This document shows positions 43,123 to 51,526 of a stretch of 64,000 nucleotides of DNA, in pieces (within the stretch, counting starts at the first letter, position 1; every line of letters starts with the position of its first letter). Made by a program: the position numbers and the translations under genes. The DNA lies in assembly GCA_001592145.1 (NCBI GenBank), contig BCWJ01000002.1, positions 186,001 through 250,000 of the forward strand, given 5' to 3'. This DNA comes from Xylanimicrobium pachnodae JCM 13526 = NBRC 107786. GTDB lineage: Bacteria > Actinomycetota > Actinomycetes > Actinomycetales > Cellulomonadaceae. The notes beneath the pieces are model-generated. The model worked only from the letters and a program-made list of their open reading frames with translations. It ran no database searches and was not told the DNA's origin.

Positions 43123-44648
43123 GCGATCCTCCCGAGGCGCATCGTCAGGGCGAAGCCGACATCACCCTCAACGGGCTCGGCCCGCCCGGCGAGGTCGGCG
43201 ATGGTGTAGGCGATCCGCAGCACCCGGTCGGCACCACGCAGCGACAGGTGTCCGGAGTCCAGTGCGGCGTCGACGGGTCGCAGCACGTCCCACCGGCCAC
43301 GCAACCGCTCACGAAGCCAGGAGCCAGGCACCTGCGCGTTGAGGGTCCAGGGCGTGCCGGCGAGACGCTCCCGGGTGGCAGCGCGGGCCTCGCGGACGCG
43401 GGCGGCCACCACGGCGGTGCTCTCGCCCGGTGCCGCACGCATCCCGTCGCGGCCGACCGCCTCGACCTCGACCTGGAGGTCGACACGATCGAGCAGGGGC
43501 CCCGACAGCTTGGCCAGGTAGCGGCGCCGCGCCATCGGCGTGCACGTGCAGTCCAGCCCCTTGCCCCCGCCGCGCCCGCACGGGCACGGGTTGGCGGCCA
43601 TGACGAGCTGGAACCGCGCGGGGAACCGGGCGGCGCCCGCGGCGCGATGGATGACCAGCTCGCCGTGCTCGAGCGGCTGGCGCAGCGTCTCGAGCACCCG
43701 CTGGCCGAACTCGGGCGCTTCATCCAGGAACAGCACGCCGTGGTGCGCGCGGGACGCCGCGCCGGGGCGCGGTAGCCCGCTGCCGCCGCCCACCACGGCT
43801 GCGGCGGTCGCGGTGTGGTGGGGGTCCTCGTACGGCGGGCGGGTGATGAGCCCGCCACCGGGGTCGAAGGTCCCGGCGAGCGAGTGCACGGAGGTCACCT
43901 CGACCGCATCGGGCTCCGACAGGTCGGGCAGGATCCCGGGGAGCCTGGACGCCAGCATGGTCTTGCCGGCACCCGGCGGACCCGTGAAGAGCAGGTGGTG
44001 GCCGCCGGCGGCGGCGATCTCGAGCGCCAGGCGCGGGACGTCCTGGCCGACCACCTCGCGCAGGTCGCCCGAACGGCCGGCCTGCTGCTCGGCGCGTGCC
44101 GGGCGGGCCGGCTCGACCCCGGGGAGGGCGCGCGCCGTCCCCCCGTGCAGCGCGACGACGTCGGCGAGCGTGGTGGCACCGCGTACCCGCACACCGGGCA
44201 CGAGCGACGCCTCGGCGACGTCGGCCGTGGGCACGACGACGTCACGGTACCCGGCGGCGGCTGCGGCGGCGACCATCGGCAGGACGCCGCGCACCGGTTG
44301 GAGTCTGCCGTCCAGGCCGAGCTCTCCCAGGTGCACCACCGTCTCCAGGCCGGCGGCCGGGACGTCACCGGCCCCGGCCAGCACGGCGACGGCGATGGCC
44401 ACGTCGAACGCCGACCCACGCTTGGGCAACGACGCGGGCGACAGGTTGACCGTGATCTTGCGGTTCGGCCAGCCGATGTCGCTGGACAGGACCGCCGCAC
44501 GCACCCGGTCGCGCGACTCGCTCAGCGCGGTGTCCGGCAGGCCCACCAGCACGAAGCCCGGCACGGACCACGCGAGCTGTGCCTGCACCTCCACGACATG
44601 CCCGGTCAGGCCCACCAGGGCCACGGCCGCCGTGGTCCCGAGCGCCAT
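43119..44648 (-). CDS. comM: YifB/ComM-family Mg-chelatase-like AAA ATPase
   Basis: ComM is a hexameric helicase that promotes branch migration during uptake of homologous DNA. The 509-residue protein has an N-terminal Lon-like domain (1-170), Walker A GPPGAGKTML, Walker B region GVLFLDEAPEF and a zinc-binding stretch with CPCGRGGGKGLDCTC. It is coupled to yraN upstream (TGATG) and dprA downstream (ATGA), giving a compact three-gene unit. Confidence 0.94.
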   Translation of the reverse strand: MALGTTAAVALVGLTGHVVEVQAQLAWSVPGFVLVGLPDTALSESRDRVRAAVLSSDIGWPNRKITVNLSPASLPKRGSAFDVAIAVAVLAGAGDVPAAGLETVVHLGELGLDGRLQPVRGVLPMVAAAAAAGYRDVVVPTADVAEASLVPGVRVRGATTLADVVALHGGTARALPGVEPARPARAEQQAGRSGDLREVVGQDVPRLALEIAAAGGHHLLFTGPPGAGKTMLASRLPGILPDLSEPDAVEVTSVHSLAGTFDPGGGLITRPPYEDPHHTATAAAVVGGGSGLPRPGAASRAHHGVLFLDEAPEFGQRVLETLRQPLEHGELVIHRAAGAARFPARFQLVMAANPCPCGRGGGKGLDCTCTPMARRRYLAKLSGPLLDRVDLQVEVEAVGRDGMRAAPGESTAVVAARVREARAATRERLAGTPWTLNAQVPGSWLRERLRGRWDVLRPVDAALDSGHLSLRGADRVLRIAYTIADLAGRAEPVEGDVGFALTMRLGRIA

Positions 44649-45016
44649 CAGGACACCCCCCGCAGGACCTCGACCACGGCCGGGCGGCCGGGCGGCAGGG
44701 TCACCGCGACGACGTCGATGCGGAGTTCGCGGAACCCGCCCCCGTGCTCACGGCGCTGCTCGGCCACCCACTGCCCCATCAGGCGGCGCAGCCGGTCGAG
44801 CTTGCGGCGTGTCACCGCCTCGGCCGGGTGACCGAACCGGATGCTGCTGCGCGTCTTGACCTCGACCGCCACCAGCGTGCCCGCCTCGAGCGCCACGAGG
44901 TCCAGCTCGCCGCCCTGCCCGCGCCAGTTGCGCGCCAGCACCGTGTACCCCTGCCGGGTCAGATGTTCGGCGGCGACCCGTTCGCCCCGCCGTCCCACGT
45001 CGTCCTTCGCCGCCAC
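44648..45016 (-). CDS. yraN: UPF0102 (YraN) family endonuclease-like protein
   Basis: The 122-residue protein has the restriction-endonuclease-like core: GRRGERVAAEHL, the Asp in GELDLVAL and the Glu-x-Lys in VAVEVKTRSS. The cellular role is not known, although it is constantly found beside comM and rnhB. I chose GTG 45016 because GGAGG lies eight bases before it and this gives the family length; an upstream ATG at 45124 would add 36 residues not seen in the family. Confidence 0.9.
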   Translation of the reverse strand: MAAKDDVGRRGERVAAEHLTRQGYTVLARNWRGQGGELDLVALEAGTLVAVEVKTRSSIRFGHPAEAVTRRKLDRLRRLMGQWVAEQRREHGGGFRELRIDVVAVTLPPGRPAVVEVLRGVS

Positions 45017-45175
45017 TGCGACCACCTCCGCGAGCGAGGGTGGTGCCGGGACGGGGGCGGCGCAGGGCACGCCGGACGCGATGGTGCAGCGCGGTCCGTT
45101 TCCACAGGGCGGCGTCACCGTCACCGGCGCGCGGATGGTCGTGCCGACGGCCGGACGCGATGCCGACCCGGGGCG

Positions 45176-45475
45176 TCACAAGGCCAGGTCGGCCTTGGCC
45201 AGCTCCTCGACGTTGACGTCCTTGAACGTCACCACGCGCACCGACTTCACGAACCGGGCCGAGCGGTACACGTCCCACACCCACGCGTCGCCGAGCCGCA
45301 GCTCGAAGTAGACCTCGCCCGCCGCCGACCGGACCTGGAGGTCCACCTGGTTGGCCAGGTAGAACCGCCGCTCCGTCTCCACGACGTACGAGAACAGGTT
45401 CACCACGTCCCGGTACTCGCGGTAGAGCGCGAGCTCCATCTCCGTCTCGTAGTTCTCGAGGTCTTCGGTGCTCAC
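45176..45475 (-). CDS. DUF2469 family protein
   Basis: The 99-residue protein matches the actinobacteria-specific DUF2469 family: YETEMELALYREYRDVV followed by a beta-rich part (RFYLANQVDLQV, VYFELRLGDAWVWDVY). The function is unknown. The GTG at 45475 lies downstream of GGGAGG, just before and adjacent to the rnhB stop. The 159-base gap that follows toward yraN has no gene I can support. Confidence 0.88.
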   Translation of the reverse strand: MSTEDLENYETEMELALYREYRDVVNLFSYVVETERRFYLANQVDLQVRSAAGEVYFELRLGDAWVWDVYRSARFVKSVRVVTFKDVNVEELAKADLAL

Positions 45476-45479
45476 CGTG

Positions 45480-46313
45480 TCATCCTCCCAGGTTCGCGCC
45501 CACGGACACGCCCGCAGCGGCCGGGACGGCGGGTGCTGCCCCACCTCCCGAGCGCAGGTTCCATGACCGCCGGTGCTGCGGCGTCGTGCCGTGCACCTGG
45601 AGCGCGGCCAGGTGCGCGGGAGCGCTGTATCCCTTGTTCTGGTCCCACGCGTACATCGGGTACTGGCGGGCGAGCCGGGTCAGCAGCAGGTCGCGCTCCA
45701 CCTTGGCGAGCACGCTGGCCGCGGCCACCGAGGCGCACTGGAGGTCCGCCTTGACCAGGGTGCGCACCGCGGGGTCGACGCCGAGTCCGTCGGAGTCGTC
45801 CAGGCCGGCCGCCTCGAACAGGTCCGCCTGCGGTCGGCTGAGCCAGTCGTGCGACCCGTCGAGCAGCACCACGTCGACGTCCCCGCACACCCGCCGCACC
45901 TGGGCGAGCGCGCGACGGCCGGCGATGCGCAGGGCGGCGATGATCCCGTGCGCGTCGATCTCGGCGGGCCCGGCGTGCCCGACGGCCCATGCGACGGGCC
46001 ACTTCTGGAGGAGCGGGACCAGGGCCTCGCGGACCGAGGGGGACAGGAGCTTGGAGTCGGCGACACCCTTGGGCGCGGTCCGGGTGGCGGCGTCCACCAC
46101 GACGACGCCGACGCTCACGGGGCCCGCGAGCGCGCCCCGCCCGACCTCGTCCATCCCGGCGACCAGGCGGGCACCGGAGGTGATCATCGCCCGCTCGGTG
46201 CGCAACGTGGGCACCTTGCGGCCCGTGGGCGCGGGCCGTCGGGGTGGCGTGGGGCGCCGCGGAGGCGTGGTGCGTCCCGGGGGCGGCCCCTGCTCGCCGG
46301 AGGTGTCGATCAC
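45480..46313 (-). CDS. rnhB: Ribonuclease HII
   Basis: RNase HII removes ribonucleotides and RNA primers from DNA. The 277-residue protein has [13 protein letters not shown] (first Asp-Glu pair), LLDGSHDW (third acidic residue) and [18 protein letters not shown]. An N-terminal extension of about 50 residues is Pro/Arg/Thr-rich and not part of the core fold. The GTG at 46313 overlaps the lepB stop by four bases (GTGA), which fixes the start and explains the extension. Confidence 0.93.
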   Translation of the reverse strand: MIDTSGEQGPPPGRTTPPRRPTPPRRPAPTGRKVPTLRTERAMITSGARLVAGMDEVGRGALAGPVSVGVVVVDAATRTAPKGVADSKLLSPSVREALVPLLQKWPVAWAVGHAGPAEIDAHGIIAALRIAGRRALAQVRRVCGDVDVVLLDGSHDWLSRPQADLFEAAGLDDSDGLGVDPAVRTLVKADLQCASVAAASVLAKVERDLLLTRLARQYPMYAWDQNKGYSAPAHLAALQVHGTTPQHRRSWNLRSGGGAAPAVPAAAGVSVGANLGG

Positions 46314-47089
46314 GGCTCCGGCACCTGCGCGAACACCTCGGCCGGGTTGCGGTGCCAGGTGGCACGCGAGAACGGCCACACGGTCGCGAACGCCGTGCCC
46401 ACCACGTTGTCGATCGGGACGAACCCGCCGCCGGGGTCGCCCAGGTGGAAACGCGAGTCCGCGGAGTCCTGCCGGTTGTCCCCCATCACCCACAGCATCC
46501 CGGACGGGACCACCTGGTCGAACGGGATCTGGCTGGGGATGGACCCGGGGCGCATGTAGAGGGTCTCGGTGATGGCGACGCCGTTGATCTCGATCTTGCC
46601 CTCCGCGTCACAGCACGTGACGTGATCGCCCGGCAGGCCGATCACGCGTTTGATGAGATGCTCCCCGCTGTCCTGCGGCATGAGGCCGACGGCGGTGAGC
46701 CCGTCGACGACGGCGTTGCCGATCGGGCCCCTGTCCTTGGGGACCGTCGGGTCCAGCCAGTGGCCGGGATCCTTGAACACGACGATGTCACCGCGGTGGA
46801 TGTCGAGCACGCGCGGGACCAGCCGCGAGACCAGCACCCGGTCGTCCTTGATCAGGGTGTCGCTCATCGACGCGCTCGGGATGAAGAACGCCTGGACCAG
46901 CAGGGTCTTGATGAGCCAGGACAGCACGAGTGCGCTGATCACGATGATGGCCGTCTCCCGCGCGAACCCCAGGCCGCGGGATGCCGGTGTGCCCCGTCGC
47001 CCGCCGTCGGGCGATGCCGCACGTGCGTGCGCTGGGCCGACGGCTGGGAACGCGCGGTGATCGGGGCTCACGGGGTCGGATTCTGTCAC
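46310..47089 (-). CDS. lepB: Signal peptidase I
   Basis: LepB cleaves signal peptides on the outer face of the membrane. The 259-residue protein has a cytoplasmic N-terminus, one transmembrane helix (about 42-62), the catalytic Ser in PSASMSDTL and Lys in [10 protein letters not shown], and box E in [16 protein letters not shown]. The GTG at 47089 follows GAGTGG. The gap to rplS contains two adjacent hairpins. Confidence 0.95.
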   Translation of the reverse strand: MTESDPVSPDHRAFPAVGPAHARAASPDGGRRGTPASRGLGFARETAIIVISALVLSWLIKTLLVQAFFIPSASMSDTLIKDDRVLVSRLVPRVLDIHRGDIVVFKDPGHWLDPTVPKDRGPIGNAVVDGLTAVGLMPQDSGEHLIKRVIGLPGDHVTCCDAEGKIEINGVAITETLYMRPGSIPSQIPFDQVVPSGMLWVMGDNRQDSADSRFHLGDPGGGFVPIDNVVGTAFATVWPFSRATWHRNPAEVFAQVPEP

Positions 47090-47152
47090 GGATCCACTCT
47101 GGCACCGCAGCCGGGCCGGTGAACGGTGACGGGCCGTGGCACCGGCCCGGTA

Positions 47153-47193
47153 GTCGGCATCCCCGGGAATGCAACATCCCCGGGAATGCCGAC
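47153..47193 (-). terminator. 19-bp stem hairpin between rplS and lepB
   Basis: Read on the minus strand, two 19-base arms pair completely around a three-base loop if two G-U wobbles are allowed. On the plus strand those two positions would be A-C mismatches, so it is an RNA element of the rplS-lepB strand. The arms also contain a 15-bp direct repeat (CATCCCCGGGAATGC, plus strand, period 17). It may act with the neighbouring hairpin as a double terminator, or as a processing site. Confidence 0.65.
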
Positions 47194-47221
47194 GGGCGGC
47201 CCCTCCGCAGAGGAGCCGCCC
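47194..47221 (-). terminator. Terminator-like hairpin after rplS
   Basis: A 12-pair stem with one G-U wobble (minus strand) and a four-base loop, 37 bases after the rplS stop, directly adjoining the 19-bp hairpin. Confidence 0.72.
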
Positions 47222-47258
47222 GAAGACGTCCGCACGCGCCGGAGCGCCGCGGGGTGGG

Positions 47259-47615
47259 TCAGCGCGCCGTGTTGTCGCGCTTCTCCTTGATCTTCGCCTT
47301 CTTGCCGCGCAGGGCGCGCAGGTAGTACAGCTTGGCGCGGCGCACGTCACCGCGGGTCACGACATCGAGCGAGTCGATCGTCGGGGCGTGCAGCGGGAAC
47401 GTACGCTCCACGCCCACACCGAAGCTGATCTTGCGGACGGTGAACGTCTCGCGGATGCCACCGCCCGAGCGGCGGATGCAGACGCCCTGGAACGCCTGGA
47501 CACGTGAGCGGTTGCCCTCGATGACCTTGACGTTCACGCGGACGGTGTCACCGGCGCGGAAGTCCGGGATGTCGGAGCGCAGCGAGGCCGCGTCGACGAA
47601 GTCGAGCTTGTGCAT
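47259..47615 (-). CDS. rplS: 50S ribosomal protein L19
   Basis: L19 sits at the 30S-50S interface. The 118-residue protein is canonical: [56 protein letters not shown] and [16 protein letters not shown]. It follows trmD after 192 bases that probably hold its own promoter. Confidence 0.98.
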   Translation of the reverse strand: MHKLDFVDAASLRSDIPDFRAGDTVRVNVKVIEGNRSRVQAFQGVCIRRSGGGIRETFTVRKISFGVGVERTFPLHAPTIDSLDVVTRGDVRRAKLYYLRALRGKKAKIKEKRDNTAR

Positions 47616-47781
47616 GATCGATCTCCCCGCCTGCCACAGGTCAGGCGCAAATCAGGCCCGCGCGGGCGCGCGGGTCGGTGTCTGTTGGGTGGTGCGGGTG
47701 CGCACGCCGTCTCCCCCATGGCAGAGATGTCACGGCAGCAGCCAGGTCACGAGGACCGGGCCGCAGGTGCACCAACGAGCC

Positions 47782-47787
47782 ATTTTG
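47782..47787 (-). promoter_or_regulatory. Weak candidate -10 box upstream of rplS
   Basis: CAAAAT on the minus strand inside an AT-rich island (GTGGCAAAATGG), unusual in this GC-rich sequence, about 165 bases before rplS. No matching -35 was confirmed. Confidence 0.3.
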
Positions 47788-47807
47788 CCACACGTGCGCG
47801 CGGGCGC

Positions 47808-48641
47808 CTAAATCGCGCGGGCGGACGAGTCCCGTCGGCCTCGATCATCGCCCGCACCGTCGCGTCGCAGGGCGCCGTCGACCACGGACCACCCCCACCT
47901 CGCCAGGGTCGCCAGGTCGTGCTTGTCGAGCGTCGCGACCTCGAGCCGCGCGATCAGGTCCTCGCGCCGCGCCGCCGTGCGCTCCAGGGCACGGTCGCGG
48001 CGCCAGCGGGCGATACGGGCGTGATGCCCCGACACCAGCTCCTCGGGGACGGGATGCTCCCGCCACGACGGCGGCTTGGTGTACACGGGGTACTCCAGCA
48101 GCCCCGCCGCACCGTGCGACTCCTCGACCAGCGACTCCGGGTTCCCGACGACGCCGGGCAGGAGGCGCCCGACCGCCTCGATCATGACGAGCGCGGCGAC
48201 CTCACCGCCGTTGAGCACGTAGTCACCGATCGACAGCTCGCTCACGCGGGTCCCCGCGCCCCGGTAGTGCTCGGCCACGCGGGCGTCGATGCCCTCGTAC
48301 CGCCCGCACGCGATGACCAGGTGGCTCTCGTGCGACAGCGCCTCGGCGTGCCGTTGCGTGAACACCTCCCCCGACGGCGTCGGGATCACCAGGTGCGCCC
48401 CACCCTCGCCGGGGTCGCCGCTCACGGCGTCGATCGCGGTACCCCACACGTCGGGGCGCATGACCATGCCCGCGCCACCGCCGAACGGGGTGTCGTCCAC
48501 CGTGCGGTGCCGGTCCGTGGTCCAGTCGCGCAGGTCGTGCACGCGCAGGTCGAGCAGCCCCGCCTGCCGCGCCTTGCCGATCAGGGACAGGTCGAGCGCG
48601 GCCAGGTAGTCCGGGAAGACGGTGACGACGTCGATCCGCAT
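47808..48641 (-). CDS. trmD: tRNA (guanine-37-N1)-methyltransferase
   Basis: TrmD makes m1G37, which prevents frameshifting. The 277-residue SPOUT enzyme begins [13 protein letters not shown] and has [25 protein letters not shown] and the knot segment [20 protein letters not shown]. It begins one base after the rimM stop, the usual rimM-trmD coupling. The C-terminus has about 20 extra Arg/Asp-rich residues. Confidence 0.96.
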   Translation of the reverse strand: MRIDVVTVFPDYLAALDLSLIGKARQAGLLDLRVHDLRDWTTDRHRTVDDTPFGGGAGMVMRPDVWGTAIDAVSGDPGEGGAHLVIPTPSGEVFTQRHAEALSHESHLVIACGRYEGIDARVAEHYRGAGTRVSELSIGDYVLNGGEVAALVMIEAVGRLLPGVVGNPESLVEESHGAAGLLEYPVYTKPPSWREHPVPEELVSGHHARIARWRRDRALERTAARREDLIARLEVATLDKHDLATLARWGWSVVDGALRRDGAGDDRGRRDSSARAI

Positions 48642-48642
48642 C

Positions 48643-49257
48643 TCAGCGCTCCGCCCCGTCGCCCACGGCGGGCTCGTCGTCATCGCCAGCATCGTCGGCG
48701 GCGTCGGCGTCGGCGTCGTCGTCGGACGACGGCGCAGCGACCACCAGGCGCGCGGCGTCGGACGCGAGCAGCCCACCGGGCGGGTCCAGGACGACGCGGC
48801 CCCCCGCGACGTCGACCACGGGCACGATCGCGGTGACGAACGGGACCAGCGTGCGCTCGCCGCCCGGCTCCTCGACCAGCAGCGCGTCGTGCGCGGGCAG
48901 GTGCTCGAGGGCTATCACCTCGCCGACCACCGTGCCGTCCGCGAGCTCGGCGCGCAGGCCCCGCAGCTCGTGCGGGTACCAGGCGTCCTCCTCGTCCGAG
49001 GCGTCCGCCTCGACCACGAGCTCGACGCCGCGCAACGCCTCGGCTGCCGTCCGGTCGGCCACCTCCGCGAACCTCACCAGCCATCGACCCTGGTGCAGGC
49101 GGCTGCTCAGCACCGTCAACGGCCCCGCCGACGCCGGGTCGGTGGCAAGCACCGCGCCGACCGCAAGGCGGCCCTCCGGATCGTCGGTGCGCACGTCCAG
49201 CGCCACCTCTCCGCGCAGCGAATGGGCCCGCCCGATCCTCGCCACAACCAGTTGCAT
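48643..49257 (-). CDS. rimM: Ribosome maturation factor RimM
   Basis: RimM assists 30S assembly and binds S19. The 204-residue protein has the N-terminal beta-barrel ([19 protein letters not shown]) and the PRC-barrel ([43 protein letters not shown]). The C-terminus is an acidic tail rich in Asp and Ala. The ATG at 49257 follows AGGAAGG. Confidence 0.94.
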   Translation of the reverse strand: MQLVVARIGRAHSLRGEVALDVRTDDPEGRLAVGAVLATDPASAGPLTVLSSRLHQGRWLVRFAEVADRTAAEALRGVELVVEADASDEEDAWYPHELRGLRAELADGTVVGEVIALEHLPAHDALLVEEPGGERTLVPFVTAIVPVVDVAGGRVVLDPPGGLLASDAARLVVAAPSSDDDADADAADDAGDDDEPAVGDGAER

Positions 49258-49290
49258 GCCGGTGCCTTCCTCCAGATGGTGATACGGCGA

Positions 49291-49320
49291 CGGGGCCCGA
49301 TCCTGGTGGATCGGACCCCG
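49291..49320 (-). terminator. Hairpin between khpA and rimM
   Basis: A 13-pair stem with a four-base loop. One pair is a G-U wobble only on the minus strand. It lies 12 bases after the khpA stop and would partly uncouple rpsP-khpA from rimM-trmD. Confidence 0.7.
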
Positions 49321-49332
49321 TGGCGTTGAAGC

Positions 49333-49572
49333 TCAGCGACGGTCGACGTCGACGACGTCGACCCGCACCGGGCCGTCGGTGGCCAGAGCCCCGACGACGG
49401 TGCGCAGCGCCTTGGCGGTGCGCCCGCCCCGGCCGATCACCCGGCCGAGGTCGTCCGGGTGCACCCGGACCTCGAGCAGGTCCCCGCGACGCAACGGCTT
49501 CGCGGTGACCCGGACGTCATCCGGGTGGTCGACGATGCCGCGGACCAGATGCTCGAGGGCCTCCGCGAGCAT
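49333..49572 (-). CDS. khpA: KH-domain RNA-binding protein KhpA
   Basis: KhpA is a small RNA chaperone that pairs with KhpB in many Gram-positive bacteria. The 79-residue protein is one KH domain with the GxxG loop in VIGRGGRTAKALRTVV. Its ATG shares one base with the rpsP stop (TGATG), the usual rpsP-khpA coupling. Confidence 0.93.
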   Translation of the reverse strand: MLAEALEHLVRGIVDHPDDVRVTAKPLRRGDLLEVRVHPDDLGRVIGRGGRTAKALRTVVGALATDGPVRVDVVDVDRR

Positions 49573-49988
49573 CAGGCGTCGGCCTCAGCCTCGGCCGACT
49601 CGGCGGGGGCGGCAGCCTTGGCCTCGGCAGCCTTCGCCTTGGCCTTCTCGGCCTCCGCGGCAACAGCCTCGACAGCCGTGGCGGCGTCGGTCTTGCCGGC
49701 CTTGGTCCGCAGGGTGCCCTCGGCACCCGGCAGGCCCTTGAACTTCTGCCAGTCACCGGTCACCTTGAGGAGGGCGAGCACCTGCTCGGTCGGCTGCGCG
49801 CCGACACCGAGCCAGTACTGCGCACGCTCCGAGGTGATCTCGATGAACGAGGGCTCCTCGGTCGGGTGGTACTTACCGATCTCCTCGATGACACGGCCAT
49901 CACGCTTGGTGCGCGAGTCCGCGACGACGACGCGGTAGTACGGGGCCCGGATCTTGCCGAGGCGCTTGAGGCGAATCTTGACGGCCAC
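49572..49988 (-). CDS. rpsP: 30S ribosomal protein S16 with Ala-rich tail
   Basis: S16 is an assembly protein of the 30S subunit. The core (1-85) is canonical: [34 protein letters not shown] tail of about 45 residues rich in Ala, Lys and Glu follows ([17 protein letters not shown]). I place the start at GTG 49988, which gives the usual family N-terminus and has AGGAG eleven bases upstream. A GTG at 50000 would sit right against that AGGA. Confidence 0.95.
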   Translation of the reverse strand: MAVKIRLKRLGKIRAPYYRVVVADSRTKRDGRVIEEIGKYHPTEEPSFIEITSERAQYWLGVGAQPTEQVLALLKVTGDWQKFKGLPGAEGTLRTKAGKTDAATAVEAVAAEAEKAKAKAAEAKAAAPAESAEAEADA

Positions 49989-50213
49989 TGTTGTGGTCAC
50001 TCCTGGTTCTGGGATGGGCGACCCGGCAAGCCACCCCGTGGGGCCGGGGCGTCGTGCAGGGTCTAGACCGGGCGATGCGCAGGAGAGAGGGGCCTGGACA
50101 CGCCGAGTACCCGGACATTGTGCCAGACCCGGCGGTGCTCCCCCAACCCGAGCGCCGCGTGCACCCCAGCGCGCGGCACGTCGTGTCGCGCGACGGCGGT
50201 CACCAGCCCGCGG

Positions 50214-51335
50214 TCACCGCCCGGCGAGGGCCGAGCCGGCGACGATCTCCCCACGCAGCACCACCGCCGTCGGGAACCTGAGCACGCCGATGTCCTCGCG
50301 CGGATCAGCCGGATACACCACCAGGTCTGCCGACGCGCCGTCCTCCAGCCCCCCGAAACCCAGCGCGTGTCGCGCCCGCCAGCTCGCCGCCGCCACCACG
50401 TCCGACGCCGGGACGCCCGCCGCCACCAGCAGCGCGCACTCGTCCGCGATACGCCCGTGCGCGAGCGAGCCTCCCGCGTCCGTCCCCACCAGCAGCGGCA
50501 CCCCCGCCTCGTGCAGCATCCGCACCTGCTCGAAGCGACGCTCGTGCAACGCGCGCAGCCGCTTCGCGAACGCGGGGTACCGCACGGCCGCCCGGTCCGC
50601 CAGCTGCGGGAAACGCTCCACCTGGAGCAACGTCGGCGTCACCGGGATACCCAAGGCGGCGATCCGCTCCGCCTGGTCCGCCGTGATACCCGTGCCATGG
50701 TCGATGCCGTCGACCTCCGCCGCGATCAGGTCGTCCACCGTCTCCGCGGCGAACGCGTGCACCGTCACCCGGGCCGCCTCGTCATGAGCCAGCGCGACGG
50801 CCCGAGCCAGCAGGTCGCCCGGCCACAACGGGGTCAGGTCACCCACCGCGCGGTCGATCCAGTCGCCCACCACCTTGACCCAGCCGTCCCCCGAGCGCGC
50901 CTCCCGGTACACCGCCTCGGGAAGCTCGGCCACGTCACCCAGCTCCCACGCGGCACCCCGGTGATAGCGCTTCGGCCGCGCGATATGACGTCCCGACCGG
51001 AGCATCCGCGGTAGCTCCGGGCGATCCTGCAGCGGGCTCACGTCCAACGGGGACCCGGCGTCACGCACCAGGAGAACACCCGCATCCCGGTCGGCCAACG
51101 CGTGGCCGGCGGCAGCGTCCAGGCTCAGCGTTCCCTGCGGACCCAGACCCAGATGGCTGTGCACGTCCACGAGCCCCGGGACCACGAAACCCTCCAGGTG
51201 CCGCATCGCACCCGCCTGCAGGGCCGGTGGCGCGAACTGTGCGCGGCCGTCGCGCACGAACAGCTCGCCGGCCTCACGGGCATCATCGAGCAGCACCCGG
51301 CCCGTGAGGTGCAAGGGAACGTGCGGCACTGCCAT
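50214..51335 (-). CDS. Amidohydrolase-superfamily protein
   Basis: The 373-residue metallohydrolase has a small beta-sandwich formed by both ends and a TIM barrel with VDVHSHLG (metal His-x-His), the carboxylated Lys region in GWVKVVGDWIDRAVG, VTVHAFAAETVDDLI, and the final Asp in LLVGTDAGG. This is the imidazolonepropionase/dipeptidase-like group. The substrate is unknown. No Shine-Dalgarno precedes the ATG, but TAGCCT lies six bases upstream, indicating a leaderless mRNA. It is not obviously linked to its neighbours. Confidence 0.87.
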   Translation of the reverse strand: MAVPHVPLHLTGRVLLDDAREAGELFVRDGRAQFAPPALQAGAMRHLEGFVVPGLVDVHSHLGLGPQGTLSLDAAAGHALADRDAGVLLVRDAGSPLDVSPLQDRPELPRMLRSGRHIARPKRYHRGAAWELGDVAELPEAVYREARSGDGWVKVVGDWIDRAVGDLTPLWPGDLLARAVALAHDEAARVTVHAFAAETVDDLIAAEVDGIDHGTGITADQAERIAALGIPVTPTLLQVERFPQLADRAAVRYPAFAKRLRALHERRFEQVRMLHEAGVPLLVGTDAGGSLAHGRIADECALLVAAGVPASDVVAAASWRARHALGFGGLEDGASADLVVYPADPREDIGVLRFPTAVVLRGEIVAGSALAGR

Positions 51336-51341
51336 GCGGCC

Positions 51342-51347
51342 AGGCTA
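51342..51347 (-). promoter_or_regulatory. Candidate leaderless -10 box of the amidohydrolase gene
   Basis: TAGCCT, six bases before the ATG at 51335. Confidence 0.45.
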
Positions 51348-51412
51348 GGCACGCCGTCATGCCAACGGCCCGCGCGGGCCGAATCAGATCGACGACCCGC
51401 CCGAATCATGAC

Positions 51413-51434
51413 CCCTCCGCTGCGCCTCCGGCTT
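51413..51434 (-). repeat. 22-bp direct repeat, distal copy downstream of ffh
   Basis: A 22-base sequence (core, minus strand: GCCGGAGGCGCAGCGGAGG) identical to the one at 51505-51526. It lies in the 190-base gap between ffh and the amidohydrolase gene. Confidence 0.7.
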
Positions 51435-51504
51435 CAGCCCGCACTCCTTGTCGGCCAAAACCTGCGGCTCCGCTCCAGGCGCGTGCCTCGTCCCTCGGCC
51501 CACA

Positions 51505-51526
51505 CCCTCCGCTGCGCCTCCGGCTT
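51505..51526 (-). repeat. 22-bp direct repeat, copy at the ffh stop codon
   Basis: The second copy begins at the last base of the ffh TAA stop and extends 3'. The two copies are 92 bases apart. A related GGAGCGGAGCCGCAGG sequence lies between them. Confidence 0.7.
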
